Source of the DNA: Salibacterium halotolerans
GTDB lineage: Bacteria; Bacillota; Bacilli; Bacillales; Marinococcaceae
DNA length: 51,326 nt
Assembly: GCF_900115625.1 (NCBI RefSeq)
Contig: NZ_FOXD01000022.1
Coordinates: forward strand, 1 to 51,326
Direction of reading: 5' to 3'
Shown here: piece by piece, positions 33,387 to 42,557 of the stretch
How the letters are laid out: each line of letters opens with the position of its first letter
Position numbering within the stretch: position 1 is the stretch's first letter
Translations under genes and position numbers: made by a program
The notes under the pieces: generated by a model
Told to the model about the DNA's origin: nothing
Seen by the model: only the letters and a program-made list of their open reading frames with translations
Databases searched by the model: none

Positions 33387-36287
33387 TCAGTCTAATAGTA
33401 AAACAGACGGCAGACTTGTGTCGGGGTTTTTCCATCTCAAAAGCGTGTATAACTGTCCTGTTCTGCCTAGCATCAAGCCAAGACCCGAAAAATCCTTCTC
33501 CACCCCGTTATTCCAGCCGGAATCCTCCATTTCGCTTACGTATTTACTCATCCATGCATCGATGGTTTGATCTATTTCCTGTTTTCTACTTTTCAGAAAA
33601 GGCGCGTTTCTGATTTCAAGTAAAATATCCAAATTACCGAGAAGACCGTGGCATAAAGAATTTCCCTGCTTGTGATCGGCCCCGTTCTGTATCGTCGTTG
33701 TTAACGCATCATCGATATGATTTACCTGACACGCCGAACCCATGTTTTGCTGGATAAGGACTCTTCCCAGTAAAATACCTGCCGCCCCGTGACACCAAAA
33801 GGGGTGGGAATAGGCCGTGTAGTCTTTTCGATTGTCTATCCAATCATCTCTCTCTTCATTAAATAGTATATCTTCATAACGCAGGGCCCGGTTTATCACA
33901 TCAGATACCTGCTCTTTTGTTTTTATCGAAGAGACTGCGGCGTATTCCGACAAAGCAAAACAAATACCGGTCAGCCCATGAGAAAATCCCGCCAGCACGT
34001 TATTGTTAAAGGCTTGCTTATCTGCCCAGTACATTGTGTCTTCCTGCACGGAAGCTCTGGCTGTCAATGATTGAAAAACAAGGTCTGCAGCCTTTTTGGC
34101 AGAGATAATTTTGTGTTTTTTATAAAGTAAAGACAACACTTTTAGTACGCCTGCTGCGCCCCCAATGAAATCGAAGGAGGATATATCTTCATAATGAGCA
34201 ATCACCTTTCCACAGAAATCCTCATATATTTTAAATGCTTGTTTTTCATTTATCATCTTCCACTCTCTTAACTTTTCCGTGAAATATACGTAAGAAGCCA
34301 CACCGTAATATGCTGAAAAATGGCTGCTTAGGAGACTGTTGTCCAACAAATGTTTTATGGAGCGAAACGTATCCTCCCCTATAGTTTTAAAATCTTCACC
34401 TTCTTCATGAGCAAAAGCGGCTAAATACAGAGTAATCCCGGAAAGGCCGTCGTATAACCCATAACTTAAGGGACCGGCTGTCATTTGACCGCCGGGGCTG
34501 ACCGCCAGCGAAAGCCACTGAATGTGGTCATTGTACTTTAGTTGTTTATTTATAATATCCCTGGTTTCTGTTTCAATAAAATTTTGGATAGAATTTATTT
34601 GTATGGGCCATTTATAAAAATTACTTCCGGATTCGGTTTGTTGCTTTTTCCCATTATTGGCCCGTGAAGCTGCGAGGGAAATATTAATTAATTCCATTTG
34701 GTACATTAAATCTTCATCAGACAGATGTCTCATTCGATATTGGACTTCATGATTTGGACTGTCCTGCAGCAATTCACAGGGAATCAAAGTGTCTTTGCTG
34801 CTGTAAAGCATACGATGGCGAAAAGAAGCATAAAAGTAGGGAATGTCCCCTCCATATAAATCTTCTATTTCATATGGCACAATTTCCTGAAAGGTGCGAA
34901 TGGAGGCATAGGAGGTATCAAAAAAAGATAATATCCGCTCTCTTTCTTCCGAACGCCCCAGATACTTCGGATGCAGCAATGCCTGCAGAAAGCTCGCGTA
35001 AATATAGGTCGGGCGTACAATAATTCTTACCGGAAAATCCGGGAACGCCCTGATAATAGCTATGACCATATCTGCATGAGCCTGGAAGAACCGATAGACA
35101 TGCTCAAACCCTTCCATAAACTCTTTTTCAAAGCCGAAAACTTCCATTACCCGTCCGTTGCAAATTGGAAGATTCATGCTTCGATCCATCTCAACGGTTA
35201 CTTTTTTTATGCATATATGATCTGTACCGGGATATAACACTTGTTCTTCATCATAGGCTTGATTTTCCATTTTGGAAAGCCCGCTTAAATTTTTTGAACC
35301 TGTCTCTTCGGGATGCGATATATTATCCAGTAAAAGTGACTTATAAACCGTCTGACTTAGAAAATCAAAAAGCTGGAGCGGCTGATCCTCACGTGCACCC
35401 CCTCTGAAATCCAACGTTGGTTGAAATAATGTTTCTAAATCAAGCAAAATTGGCTTGGCTTCCTGAGCGATAATATTTTCATAATGAAAGTCCGTACCTT
35501 TAAACATATACACAAATCCCAGATGCATACCAAGCTCTTTATAAAATATCCCGGCATCCTCTTCGCGGGAGCAGGGGGAGAAACGTATAAACTCCTGCCA
35601 GCCATAATCCCCTTTATCCAGCGTTTTCGTTGTTTTCAAATCCTGTTTATTCTGCTCGTTAAAACACGCAATTACCTTTTCGTATAAACAATCGGCTTTT
35701 AACGACCTTGGTTTGTAGACAATCTTATCGTTTTCACATTCCAACACAGCGACGCTGCTTCCATTCCTGTGGGTATCTCCCGCATCAATCGTCAACCTCC
35801 GCAATTTACCCGCTTTTTTTCCCAGCATGTTTTCAATTTGAGAATAGTCATCTTGAAATCGTTTTATGATTAGCGTACAATGATGAAGAAAATTCTTCTC
35901 AATGGATTTCATCATTCGCAGTAATACAGGATACTTATCCAGCATATTCCATATGTAATCGGATCTTTTTAACTTTTTACAAAATGCCTTATAATGTTTT
36001 GACTCATCCGTAGAATCTACCGTATCAAAGGTTTGATGAAATTCGAATATCAGGACTTTTCGTGTGATCTCCATGATTTTTCTTTTATAATTCTCTGCTA
36101 AAGAAAGGGATACCGCTTCTTTCTGAACCATGGTATCCGATACCTTATTTAATTCATCGTCTAAACTTTTTTCAAACCAGGACATGATATGAGCATAAAA
36201 AGGGGCAAATAGTTCTTCTTTTTCCTCTTGTGAAGAGACGCTTCTTTGGAGAACGTTAGGATCGTTTGTTTCATTCATGACCTCCAT
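33387..36287 (-). CDS. lanM2: Lanthipeptide synthetase LanM2 (class II)
   Basis: 966 residues. The bifunctional enzyme phosphorylates and dehydrates Ser/Thr (N-terminal kinase-like domain, about 130-600) and cyclises Cys thioethers (C-terminal LanC-like domain, about 620-966). Dehydratase landmarks: DAGDTHRNGSSVAVL, IVYKPRSLKAD, and GTDFHYENIIAQEAKPILLDLETLF with the catalytic acidic residues. Cyclase zinc ligands: Cys near 832 in FWCHGAAGI and Cys-His near 879-880 in SLCHGLLGN. AAAGGAG precedes ATG 36287. It directly follows lanA2 beyond an attenuator-like hairpin, so LanA2 (beta) is the likely substrate. Slightly short for a LanM but with all key residues visible. Confidence 0.93.
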   Translation of the reverse strand: MEVMNETNDPNVLQRSVSSQEEKEELFAPFYAHIMSWFEKSLDDELNKVSDTMVQKEAVSLSLAENYKRKIMEITRKVLIFEFHQTFDTVDSTDESKHYKAFCKKLKRSDYIWNMLDKYPVLLRMMKSIEKNFLHHCTLIIKRFQDDYSQIENMLGKKAGKLRRLTIDAGDTHRNGSSVAVLECENDKIVYKPRSLKADCLYEKVIACFNEQNKQDLKTTKTLDKGDYGWQEFIRFSPCSREEDAGIFYKELGMHLGFVYMFKGTDFHYENIIAQEAKPILLDLETLFQPTLDFRGGAREDQPLQLFDFLSQTVYKSLLLDNISHPEETGSKNLSGLSKMENQAYDEEQVLYPGTDHICIKKVTVEMDRSMNLPICNGRVMEVFGFEKEFMEGFEHVYRFFQAHADMVIAIIRAFPDFPVRIIVRPTYIYASFLQALLHPKYLGRSEERERILSFFDTSYASIRTFQEIVPYEIEDLYGGDIPYFYASFRHRMLYSSKDTLIPCELLQDSPNHEVQYRMRHLSDEDLMYQMELINISLAASRANNGKKQQTESGSNFYKWPIQINSIQNFIETETRDIINKQLKYNDHIQWLSLAVSPGGQMTAGPLSYGLYDGLSGITLYLAAFAHEEGEDFKTIGEDTFRSIKHLLDNSLLSSHFSAYYGVASYVYFTEKLREWKMINEKQAFKIYEDFCGKVIAHYEDISSFDFIGGAAGVLKVLSLLYKKHKIISAKKAADLVFQSLTARASVQEDTMYWADKQAFNNNVLAGFSHGLTGICFALSEYAAVSSIKTKEQVSDVINRALRYEDILFNEERDDWIDNRKDYTAYSHPFWCHGAAGILLGRVLIQQNMGSACQVNHIDDALTTTIQNGADHKQGNSLCHGLLGNLDILLEIRNAPFLKSRKQEIDQTIDAWMSKYVSEMEDSGWNNGVEKDFSGLGLMLGRTGQLYTLLRWKNPDTSLPSVLLLD

Positions 36288-36344
36288 TGTATTTTCTCCT
36301 TTCGTACCATTACTTTTAAGCTTTTCAGCAGGTATTGAAAAAAC

Positions 36345-36388
36345 AATACCCCCCCTGAACGTCTACCAGGATCATCCAGGGGGTTATT
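36345..36388 (-). terminator. Terminator/attenuator between lanA2 and lanM2
   Basis: AATAACCCCCTGG / CAGGGGGGGTATT stem followed by GTTTTTTC on the minus strand. Its place after a prepeptide gene and before its synthetase gene is typical of partial attenuation that raises peptide over enzyme output. A second small hairpin (GAGCTGTCTA / GGACAGCCC) lies just upstream near 36408-36428. Confidence 0.75.
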
Positions 36389-36437
36389 GTCACCCATTGT
36401 ACTGGGCTGTCCCCTTTAGACAGCTCTTATAAGTACA

Positions 36438-36617
36438 TTAGTCATTGCAGGGCTTTACGACAGAAGCGCATTTTGTTGTCGGGCAGCCCCAAGCAGAAAT
36501 GGGAATGGTAACCGTTGTCGTTGGATGGCTGGCAGGCTGTTGATCACTATCTGCTGCGCCGGCCAGGTCCTTTAATTCCTGCTCTGTGATTTCTTCTACT
36601 CCATTGTACTTTTTCAT
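36438..36617 (-). CDS. lanA2: Two-peptide lantibiotic beta prepeptide
   Basis: 59 residues from ATG 36617, which has a perfect AAAGGAGGTGAG. The leader is acidic (GVEEITEQELKDLAGAA) with a Gly-Ala-type C39 cleavage site at about residues 20-22. The core contains TTTVTIPISAW, then GCPTTKCASVVKPCND. The CPTTKC block is the hallmark of haloduracin- and lichenicidin-type beta peptides. Three Cys (45, 50, 57) and an excess of Thr/Ser are available for rings and dehydro residues. The last Cys is seven residues after the previous one and two residues precede the C-terminus, unlike the usual CTSxC end. An extra N-terminal segment (DSDQQP) recalls the hexapeptide trimmed from other beta peptides. Confidence 0.92.
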   Translation of the reverse strand: MKKYNGVEEITEQELKDLAGAADSDQQPASHPTTTVTIPISAWGCPTTKCASVVKPCND

Positions 36618-36646
36618 CTTTCTCACCTCCTTTCAGGGAATTCAGT

Positions 36647-38785
36647 TCAACTGGTTGATTCCAACTCTTCGGTGTCATTTGTTTTCCATTGTTTTAACCT
36701 GCCTCCATCTAATTCATAGATCGACTCAAATTCCTGAATTACATCCGTGCGATGTGTAATGGAAATGATGGTAATCTCTTTATCATAAAGATGTTCCAGT
36801 ATTCTTTTTTCTGTCTCTTTATCAAGATTGCTGGTTCCTTCATCTATTAGAAGAATCTGCGGATGTTTCGCCAACACGCGTGCGATGGCAATTCGCTGTC
36901 TTTGACCTCCGGAAAGACTGATCCCATTTTCCCCTATAAGCGTGTGATATCCCATGGGAAGGGTCAGGATAAAGTCATGAATACAGGCGTCTTTTGCTGC
37001 CTGAACAGCATCTTCATCCGACACAGCCTCCGTAAAATATTTAATATTATTCAAGATTGTGTCATTAAACAAATGAACGTCCTGTACAATGTATCCTATC
37101 TTTTCTCTTAGTTGAATCATATTGATGTCTTCTACGTGGTGCGGCCCAAAATGAATGGAACCTTTCGTAGGTTGATAGAGTCCGGAGATCAGTTTAAACA
37201 AGGTAGATTTGCCGCTCCCCGTTTTTCCAATGAAAGATACTTTTTCCCCGGGGTTTATGTCGAAGTTAATATCAGTTAACACTTCTTCTCCATTGTCATA
37301 GCTGAAAAAGACGTGGTTCAGGGTGATTTTATCTTTGGAAGGATTAAATACAGCATTACTGTCTGCGTTGTATGGTTCGTCTTCTTCCTCAAGAACCGTT
37401 TCAATCCGATCCACCATTTCTTCCACCATTTTGACAGACTCCAGACTGCCGATGATGGAACCAAGCGGTGTCATAAATCTTCCAGCAATGGTAGAGAAAG
37501 CGACTACCGCACCAATGGTAAGACCATTTTGCATCCCTATCCAAACACCAACAACTAATACAAATAACGGCAGAGATAAGTTAACAGCGTTGGATACTCC
37601 GCCAAGTACCGCTGATGTGTTCATTCTTTTGGAAAAATATCCTATCTGATCGTCAAACAGGTGATTCATTTGGGATTCAATAGACTGGGTGTTACCGACA
37701 GTTTTTATAAATGTCATGGACCGCAGCAGTTCCACAAGCTGACTTTGAAATTTAGCCTGACTGTTTACTTCTTGTTTCGTAAACATTTCAATCTTAGGCA
37801 GTAAAATAATAGTAAACAGGATTTGCAGCGCAGCTCCCACAAATACCAATACAGACAGTAATGGTGAGTAATAAAGCATCACGATACAAAAGACAATTAA
37901 CAGGCTGATATCCAAAATAAGGGTGGATGCCAGTCTCGATATGATTTCTCTGATGGCGGCTATATTGTGAATTCTAGTTGCTATATCTCCAGACGTATTG
38001 ACTTCAAAGAACTTCATCGGAAGTGAAAAAATTTTCTTAATAAATTGATTGGTTAATCCCTTATTAATACGGACCTGCAGTTTAATAATCCAAAACATCC
38101 GCAGCAGGGAAAGCCCAAAGAACAACAGAGCTGTAATTCCTGCCAGAGCAGCGAGAACATCTATCTGAATCATGTCCTGCCCATTTCCCATGAAGGTGTC
38201 AATAAGATACTGCGTCAAAAATGGGGTTACAGCATTTAATCCCTGAAACACAAAGGAAAGTAAAACAATATACACCAGCATTTTTTTTTCCTGAAACAAA
38301 TACCTGCCTATTTTCTTTACTAACGAATCCCCTTTAAGTCTTTTCTCCGTTTTACTGGTCCCGGCTTCCTTGGTGATGGAAACAGCAATTCCAGCATAGG
38401 ATTCGTAAAATTGTTCAAGTGAGATTTTCTTTCTACCCGATGCCGGATCAATAATAGTCGCATGATTTCCTTTGATTTTTTCAAGCAGGACGAAATGATT
38501 GTGTTCCCAGTGAACCATTAATGGAAAATTCAGTTGATTGTTTTTCGTTTCTTCCTTAAGATTGGGTACTTTATAGACTTTGCATCCATAACCATATTCT
38601 TCGGAAAGATCTCTTAAGTGCTTCAGGCTTGTACCGTCTCTTCCTGTAAAATTACCTTTTTCTTTCAATTTTCGCGGGTCGACCTTGTATCCCTCGTGTC
38701 GGCTGATCAACATGGCCAGACAGGCGATCCCACAATCATATTTGTTTTTCTGCATGATTACTGGTGTGTTCTTTTTAAACATCAT
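36647..38785 (-). CDS. lanT: Lantibiotic exporter with C39 leader peptidase (LanT)
   Basis: 712 residues from ATG 38785 (AAAGGGG upstream), overlapping lanM1 by 11 bases. Three parts: an N-terminal C39 cysteine protease (about 1-145; Cys18 in KYDCGIACLAML, His in VHWEHNHFVLL, Asp in TIIDPASG) that removes double-glycine-type leaders; six membrane helices (about 160-450); and an ABC ATPase (about 480-712; FIGKTGSGKSTLF, LSGGQRQRIAIARVL, ILLIDEGTSNLD). It probably processes and exports both peptides, as it is the only such transporter in the locus. Confidence 0.94.
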   Translation of the reverse strand: MMFKKNTPVIMQKNKYDCGIACLAMLISRHEGYKVDPRKLKEKGNFTGRDGTSLKHLRDLSEEYGYGCKVYKVPNLKEETKNNQLNFPLMVHWEHNHFVLLEKIKGNHATIIDPASGRKKISLEQFYESYAGIAVSITKEAGTSKTEKRLKGDSLVKKIGRYLFQEKKMLVYIVLLSFVFQGLNAVTPFLTQYLIDTFMGNGQDMIQIDVLAALAGITALLFFGLSLLRMFWIIKLQVRINKGLTNQFIKKIFSLPMKFFEVNTSGDIATRIHNIAAIREIISRLASTLILDISLLIVFCIVMLYYSPLLSVLVFVGAALQILFTIILLPKIEMFTKQEVNSQAKFQSQLVELLRSMTFIKTVGNTQSIESQMNHLFDDQIGYFSKRMNTSAVLGGVSNAVNLSLPLFVLVVGVWIGMQNGLTIGAVVAFSTIAGRFMTPLGSIIGSLESVKMVEEMVDRIETVLEEEDEPYNADSNAVFNPSKDKITLNHVFFSYDNGEEVLTDINFDINPGEKVSFIGKTGSGKSTLFKLISGLYQPTKGSIHFGPHHVEDINMIQLREKIGYIVQDVHLFNDTILNNIKYFTEAVSDEDAVQAAKDACIHDFILTLPMGYHTLIGENGISLSGGQRQRIAIARVLAKHPQILLIDEGTSNLDKETEKRILEHLYDKEITIISITHRTDVIQEFESIYELDGGRLKQWKTNDTEELESTS

Positions 38786-41700
38786 AATTGTTGCCCCTTT
38801 GGGGATCTGATTTACCAAATTTAAGGTTTAAAATGTTGGGAACCCGCTCATCACAGGCAAAGACCAGACCATAGACGATACCTGCCATACCGACCATCAG
38901 ATTTGGTGCCTGCACGCCTTCTCCGACTCCGCATTTGTACCCCCTTTGTTCGCCGTTTTTCACACTCTCCAACATGAGGTTTTGGGCTGTTTCTACAATA
39001 CTTGGCTGGTTCGCCTCACGTCCGTACTCTATTAACGTGATCGCATTTCCAACATCCCCGTGACACAAACTGTGTTCTCTTCCGAATCCGTCGATGAAAA
39101 TATTATTAAATGCTTTTCTTCTATCTATTTCCGCCTGGTGAGCCAAACTTTTCTTATAGGAGCGGGCAAGTCCCATACGACTTAATAGAATTCCCGGTGA
39201 GCCATGACACCAGGATGAGACGGAAGCTTCCTCTGTTTCTTTTCTTCTATCCATCCAGTTATTTTGAATCATTTGGTTATTTTCATAATTCAATCCTTTT
39301 GTGATGACTCTAAACATTGATTCATCCTGCAAATAATCATTCAGCATGGAAAGAGCATAAATGATCCCGGCATTACCATGAGAAAAACCGGTTAATGGCT
39401 GTTCCGCTATACCTATCCAGGAAACCTGTTCCTCGTTAATTTCTACCGTGTGTTCCATTAAATACGTGCCGCATGCAGCTGCGGTTTTTAAAAACACTTC
39501 CAGCTTCGTCTCTTTGTAGCAGTTTATTAATACAACGATCGCACCTGCTGCTCCGCCAATAATGTCAAATTCTTTATCTTTATATAGAAGTTCCGGAATT
39601 TTATCGGTAAGTTCCAACGCTGATGTTTTATATTTCTCCTCCTGTGTAAATAGATAGAAATTCATAAGCACATAGATAATGGAAGAAATCCCTGTAAATG
39701 CTCCAATCGATAATGTATCTTCTTTCCTATCCAGTGTATCCCCTACCTGAAATCGCGAATGAAGGTCTGTTGCGATATCTTCGGCTGTCTCCCTGTACTT
39801 CTGCTTTTTCGTGGTAACCCACAAAGACAGATACATGAGGGCCATGCCGGACAAGCCATTGTACAAGGTATCCCCCATTGGTGCTGATCTCCATTGAATC
39901 TCATCTACTCCCACCGGAGTCGAATTAATCCAGGAATAATTTTTCCTGCCTTGATGAGTACCCTGAAAAGATTCGGCATAAATGACTTCTGCCAGTTCTT
40001 CTGCTTTTTGTACTAAATAGCTACGAGAGACAAACGGAGCAGTATAATTATCTGGATATTTCATTTGAGATTGTTTCAATGTCTTCTCTCTGTCATTGGC
40101 GGTGCCAAGCATTGATAATCCAATCAATTTCCGTTGGAAAATCAGATCTTCCTCGCTCAGATTTGTGATTTTCTCCCTGACATGCTGCAAAGGGGAACAA
40201 CGAAAATAGTCTGATATGCATTTATTTCTGGAAGACCATAAATCGGTGGAATCTATCGGTAATGTGAAGTAAGGAATATCTTCATTGATTAAATCACGGT
40301 ATTCATGCTTGGCAAGCGGCCTGTAACGTTGATTTTCACTCGCATCCTTCCAAATGTTTGCCAGATATACTTCCCGATCCATCGTGTTATGCAGAAACCT
40401 CGGGTGTAAACTTAACTCATGGAATGAAGCATATTTTGCTGTTGCTTTTGGAATAAAACGGACAAAGACTTCTTCCCTTTCCTTAAACTCTTGTATCTTA
40501 TTAAGAATGTCCCCGGTATTGTCCATCATGACCCTATAGACTTTGGTGAAGCCATTTTCTATTTCATGAAGGTATTCTTTGGAATCTACAAATTCCCCGT
40601 TTAATTTCGGATGATTCGGAGAAGATGTTAACGACACATATTCTCTTTCAATTTTCATATTTTCCTGATTAGGATTTTTGATCTGCGGCAGCTTCATAAA
40701 GGACTGAACTTCTCCCTTCCGTCCAATACCGCTTATATCCACATCTTTTTCACCAAAAAAGAATGGCAGTAAGCCTAAAGCCTTCACAGAAACATTTAAC
40801 TTATCTTTCGCTTTGTCGTAAGCATCTGTTTTTATCTCTTGATCATAGGGGATATGAAATAATGATTCTAAATCTATCAGTACTGGATAACTGCCGTTTG
40901 CAATAAGATTTTCCGAATGAAAATCCACAGCATTTAAAGCGTACAACAGGGCGATCTGGCCGCCTATTCTGCGGTAAAAGTTTTTAACTTGTTCCTCCAC
41001 GGAACACTCTTCATAATGAACAAACTCCATCCACCCGTAATTTTTCCTGGAAAGGACCTGGGGATTGTACAAGTGGTACTGTAACTGCCCGATTTTTTCG
41101 TTTACAAAGTGGGTGAGTTCCTGATACAGAAGATCTATGGTTAATAAACGGGGTTTATAAATCAACAGATGATTCTCTAAGATAAGTTTAGCAACTTTTT
41201 TGCCGTCGCAATGACTGTCGCCCTGCCCCATTTCTATCGTTTCAATCTGCTCTGTTTCCTCTTTATGAAATATATGGCGGGCAATAGCCCATTTATCCTT
41301 ATCATATCTGGAAAGGACTTCATTAGTTATCTTTTTAAACTTTCTTATTTCATTTGCAATCACTCTTAATAAGGTTGGATACAGTTCGAAAAATTGATTC
41401 ATATAATCCGCATCATTTAAGAGTTTCTCATTGTAGTAGCGATATTTTTCTTCTTTAGAATTTCCTTGTAATGTTTTCTTTTCTTTATTTACATTTAAAT
41501 CAAATACCAGTGTTCTATAAGATAGTTTCAATACATTGCGTTGAAATTGGTCAGAAATGTCTTCCAGAAATTTATCTTCATTTTTGATAATATGTCTGCT
41601 CTTTTTAAATTTATGGGAATTTATTAAATCTTTTGCAAAATAAGTGCATATTTTTAATCCAAAGGTATGAAACATAATATTGTCAGAAAGATCCGTTTCG

Positions 41701-41963
41701 ATTATTTCCTGTCGGGATAATTGCTCTTTTATGTATTGGTAGAATTTTATTCTATAATTACAATCATGTTCCGTAGTGGCGTAAAGCCGGTATACTTTTT
41801 CTAAGGAGTTGATATCTAATACGTTGATTAAGCTTTCCTCAATTAATTTGGTATCCCCTTTATATACAATATCGATGTTGCGGTTAAAGAGTGTGCCTTC
41901 TACTTTAGAGTCACCTTGACCTATTTTTTCCCTGCTCTTAAGAATATCGGTAAACAACATCAT
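38775..41963 (-). CDS. lanM1: Lanthipeptide synthetase LanM1 (class II)
   Basis: 1062 residues from ATG 41963 (or ATG 41960, better spaced from AAAAAGGAG); the open frame to 42026 lacks a ribosome binding site. Dehydratase features: MGQGDSHCDGKKVAKLIL, LLIYKPRLLTIDLL, AVDFHSENLIANGSYPVLIDLESLF. Cyclase zinc ligands in SSWCHGSPGILLSR and HSLCHGDVGNAI (about C919, C967 and H968 from 41963). It is adjacent to lanA1, so it probably modifies the alpha peptide. Length is typical of LanM (about 1000-1100). It differs clearly from LanM2, consistent with dedicated synthetases in two-peptide systems. Confidence 0.93.
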   Translation of the reverse strand: MMLFTDILKSREKIGQGDSKVEGTLFNRNIDIVYKGDTKLIEESLINVLDINSLEKVYRLYATTEHDCNYRIKFYQYIKEQLSRQEIIETDLSDNIMFHTFGLKICTYFAKDLINSHKFKKSRHIIKNEDKFLEDISDQFQRNVLKLSYRTLVFDLNVNKEKKTLQGNSKEEKYRYYNEKLLNDADYMNQFFELYPTLLRVIANEIRKFKKITNEVLSRYDKDKWAIARHIFHKEETEQIETIEMGQGDSHCDGKKVAKLILENHLLIYKPRLLTIDLLYQELTHFVNEKIGQLQYHLYNPQVLSRKNYGWMEFVHYEECSVEEQVKNFYRRIGGQIALLYALNAVDFHSENLIANGSYPVLIDLESLFHIPYDQEIKTDAYDKAKDKLNVSVKALGLLPFFFGEKDVDISGIGRKGEVQSFMKLPQIKNPNQENMKIEREYVSLTSSPNHPKLNGEFVDSKEYLHEIENGFTKVYRVMMDNTGDILNKIQEFKEREEVFVRFIPKATAKYASFHELSLHPRFLHNTMDREVYLANIWKDASENQRYRPLAKHEYRDLINEDIPYFTLPIDSTDLWSSRNKCISDYFRCSPLQHVREKITNLSEEDLIFQRKLIGLSMLGTANDREKTLKQSQMKYPDNYTAPFVSRSYLVQKAEELAEVIYAESFQGTHQGRKNYSWINSTPVGVDEIQWRSAPMGDTLYNGLSGMALMYLSLWVTTKKQKYRETAEDIATDLHSRFQVGDTLDRKEDTLSIGAFTGISSIIYVLMNFYLFTQEEKYKTSALELTDKIPELLYKDKEFDIIGGAAGAIVVLINCYKETKLEVFLKTAAACGTYLMEHTVEINEEQVSWIGIAEQPLTGFSHGNAGIIYALSMLNDYLQDESMFRVITKGLNYENNQMIQNNWMDRRKETEEASVSSWCHGSPGILLSRMGLARSYKKSLAHQAEIDRRKAFNNIFIDGFGREHSLCHGDVGNAITLIEYGREANQPSIVETAQNLMLESVKNGEQRGYKCGVGEGVQAPNLMVGMAGIVYGLVFACDERVPNILNLKFGKSDPQRGNNYDV

Positions 41964-41980
41964 CAACTCCTTTTTCATAG

Positions 41981-42013
41981 AAAAGGAAGAAGGGGAAAGA
42001 ATCCCTTCTCCCC
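41981..42013 (-). terminator. Weak attenuator hairpin between lanA1 and lanM1
   Basis: On the minus strand GGGGAGAAGGG, a 7-base loop and CCCCTTCTTCC, followed by TTTTCT. The stem is imperfect and the T-run short, fitting partial readthrough into lanM1. Confidence 0.4.
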
Positions 42014-42048
42014 AACAATTTTTCATCTGTTGATTTTTTCTCTAAAGT

Positions 42049-42231
42049 CTAGCACCAGCAAGTATGTGTCGGGCACATGCCGCATTCCCAGGTAATGGTG
42101 CAATAGTCACCGTCATTTCCCTGAGAAATGCCCCGCGGTTCAGCATCTGCACCGCCACTGATAGAACTTAGCGAAATGTCCTCTAATTCTTGTTCTACAT
42201 CGCCAGCCACCGCATAAAACTTTTCTTCCAT
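42049..42231 (-). CDS. lanA1: Two-peptide lantibiotic alpha prepeptide with mersacidin-type lipid II motif
   Basis: 60 residues; AAAAGGAGG lies eight bases before ATG. Acidic leader ending ISLSSISGG (Gly26-Gly27, C39 site). The 33-residue core contains GNDGDYCTITWEC, matching the GNxGxYCTxTxEC block by which haloduracin alpha and mersacidin bind lipid II, with the essential Glu at 49. Unlike known alpha peptides, the N-terminal half of the core (ADAEPRGISQ) has no Cys, and the C-terminus is GMCPTHTCWC, giving five Cys (44, 50, 53, 58, 60) and five Ser/Thr in the core. The CPTHTC end echoes the CPTTKC of beta peptides. Confidence 0.93.
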   Translation of the reverse strand: MEEKFYAVAGDVEQELEDISLSSISGGADAEPRGISQGNDGDYCTITWECGMCPTHTCWC

Positions 42232-42345
42232 TACTACATCCTCCTTTTTTGGTCATTTATCTTGTTCAATTTTATCGTAATATATTATTCAGAATATTTC
42301 ACCGAAAACTTGCGTGCGTTACAACGAATTTTTTATTTGCAGGAT

Positions 42346-42434
42346 TCCGAAATAATAAAGGACCTTATTTCGATAACATCATTTTTTCTATCTGCCATAT
42401 ATAGGAAGGATTTGTTCGGGGAAAACTATTTCGG
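42346..42434 (-). promoter_or_regulatory. lanA1 upstream operator candidates
   Basis: The 326-base gap 42232-42557 holds the lanA1 promoter region. It contains ATTATTTCGGA (42346-42356, minus strand), whose core also pairs with TTATTTCG at 42365-42372 as an 8-base inverted repeat, and another TATTTCGG on the plus strand at 42427-42434. The same 11-mer occurs before the two-component genes at 47387. A clear -35/-10 pair was not seen; TATATT about 55 bases before the start is one weak -10 candidate. Confidence 0.5.
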
Positions 42435-42557
42435 AAAGAGTTGCGCTTTAACGCAAAAAAAAATTCCTTAGTATCTTGTGTCGTTTATGAAAACAACACG
42501 GATAAAGGAAAATTTCATCTAGCTCATAACAGGACATCAATCCGCCTGTTCGTCTTT

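Noticed and set aside
42440-42460. TTGCG/CGCAA hairpin with A-run before lanA1
   Set aside because: On the gene strand the T-run precedes the stem instead of following it, so it cannot be an intrinsic terminator for minus-strand transcripts.
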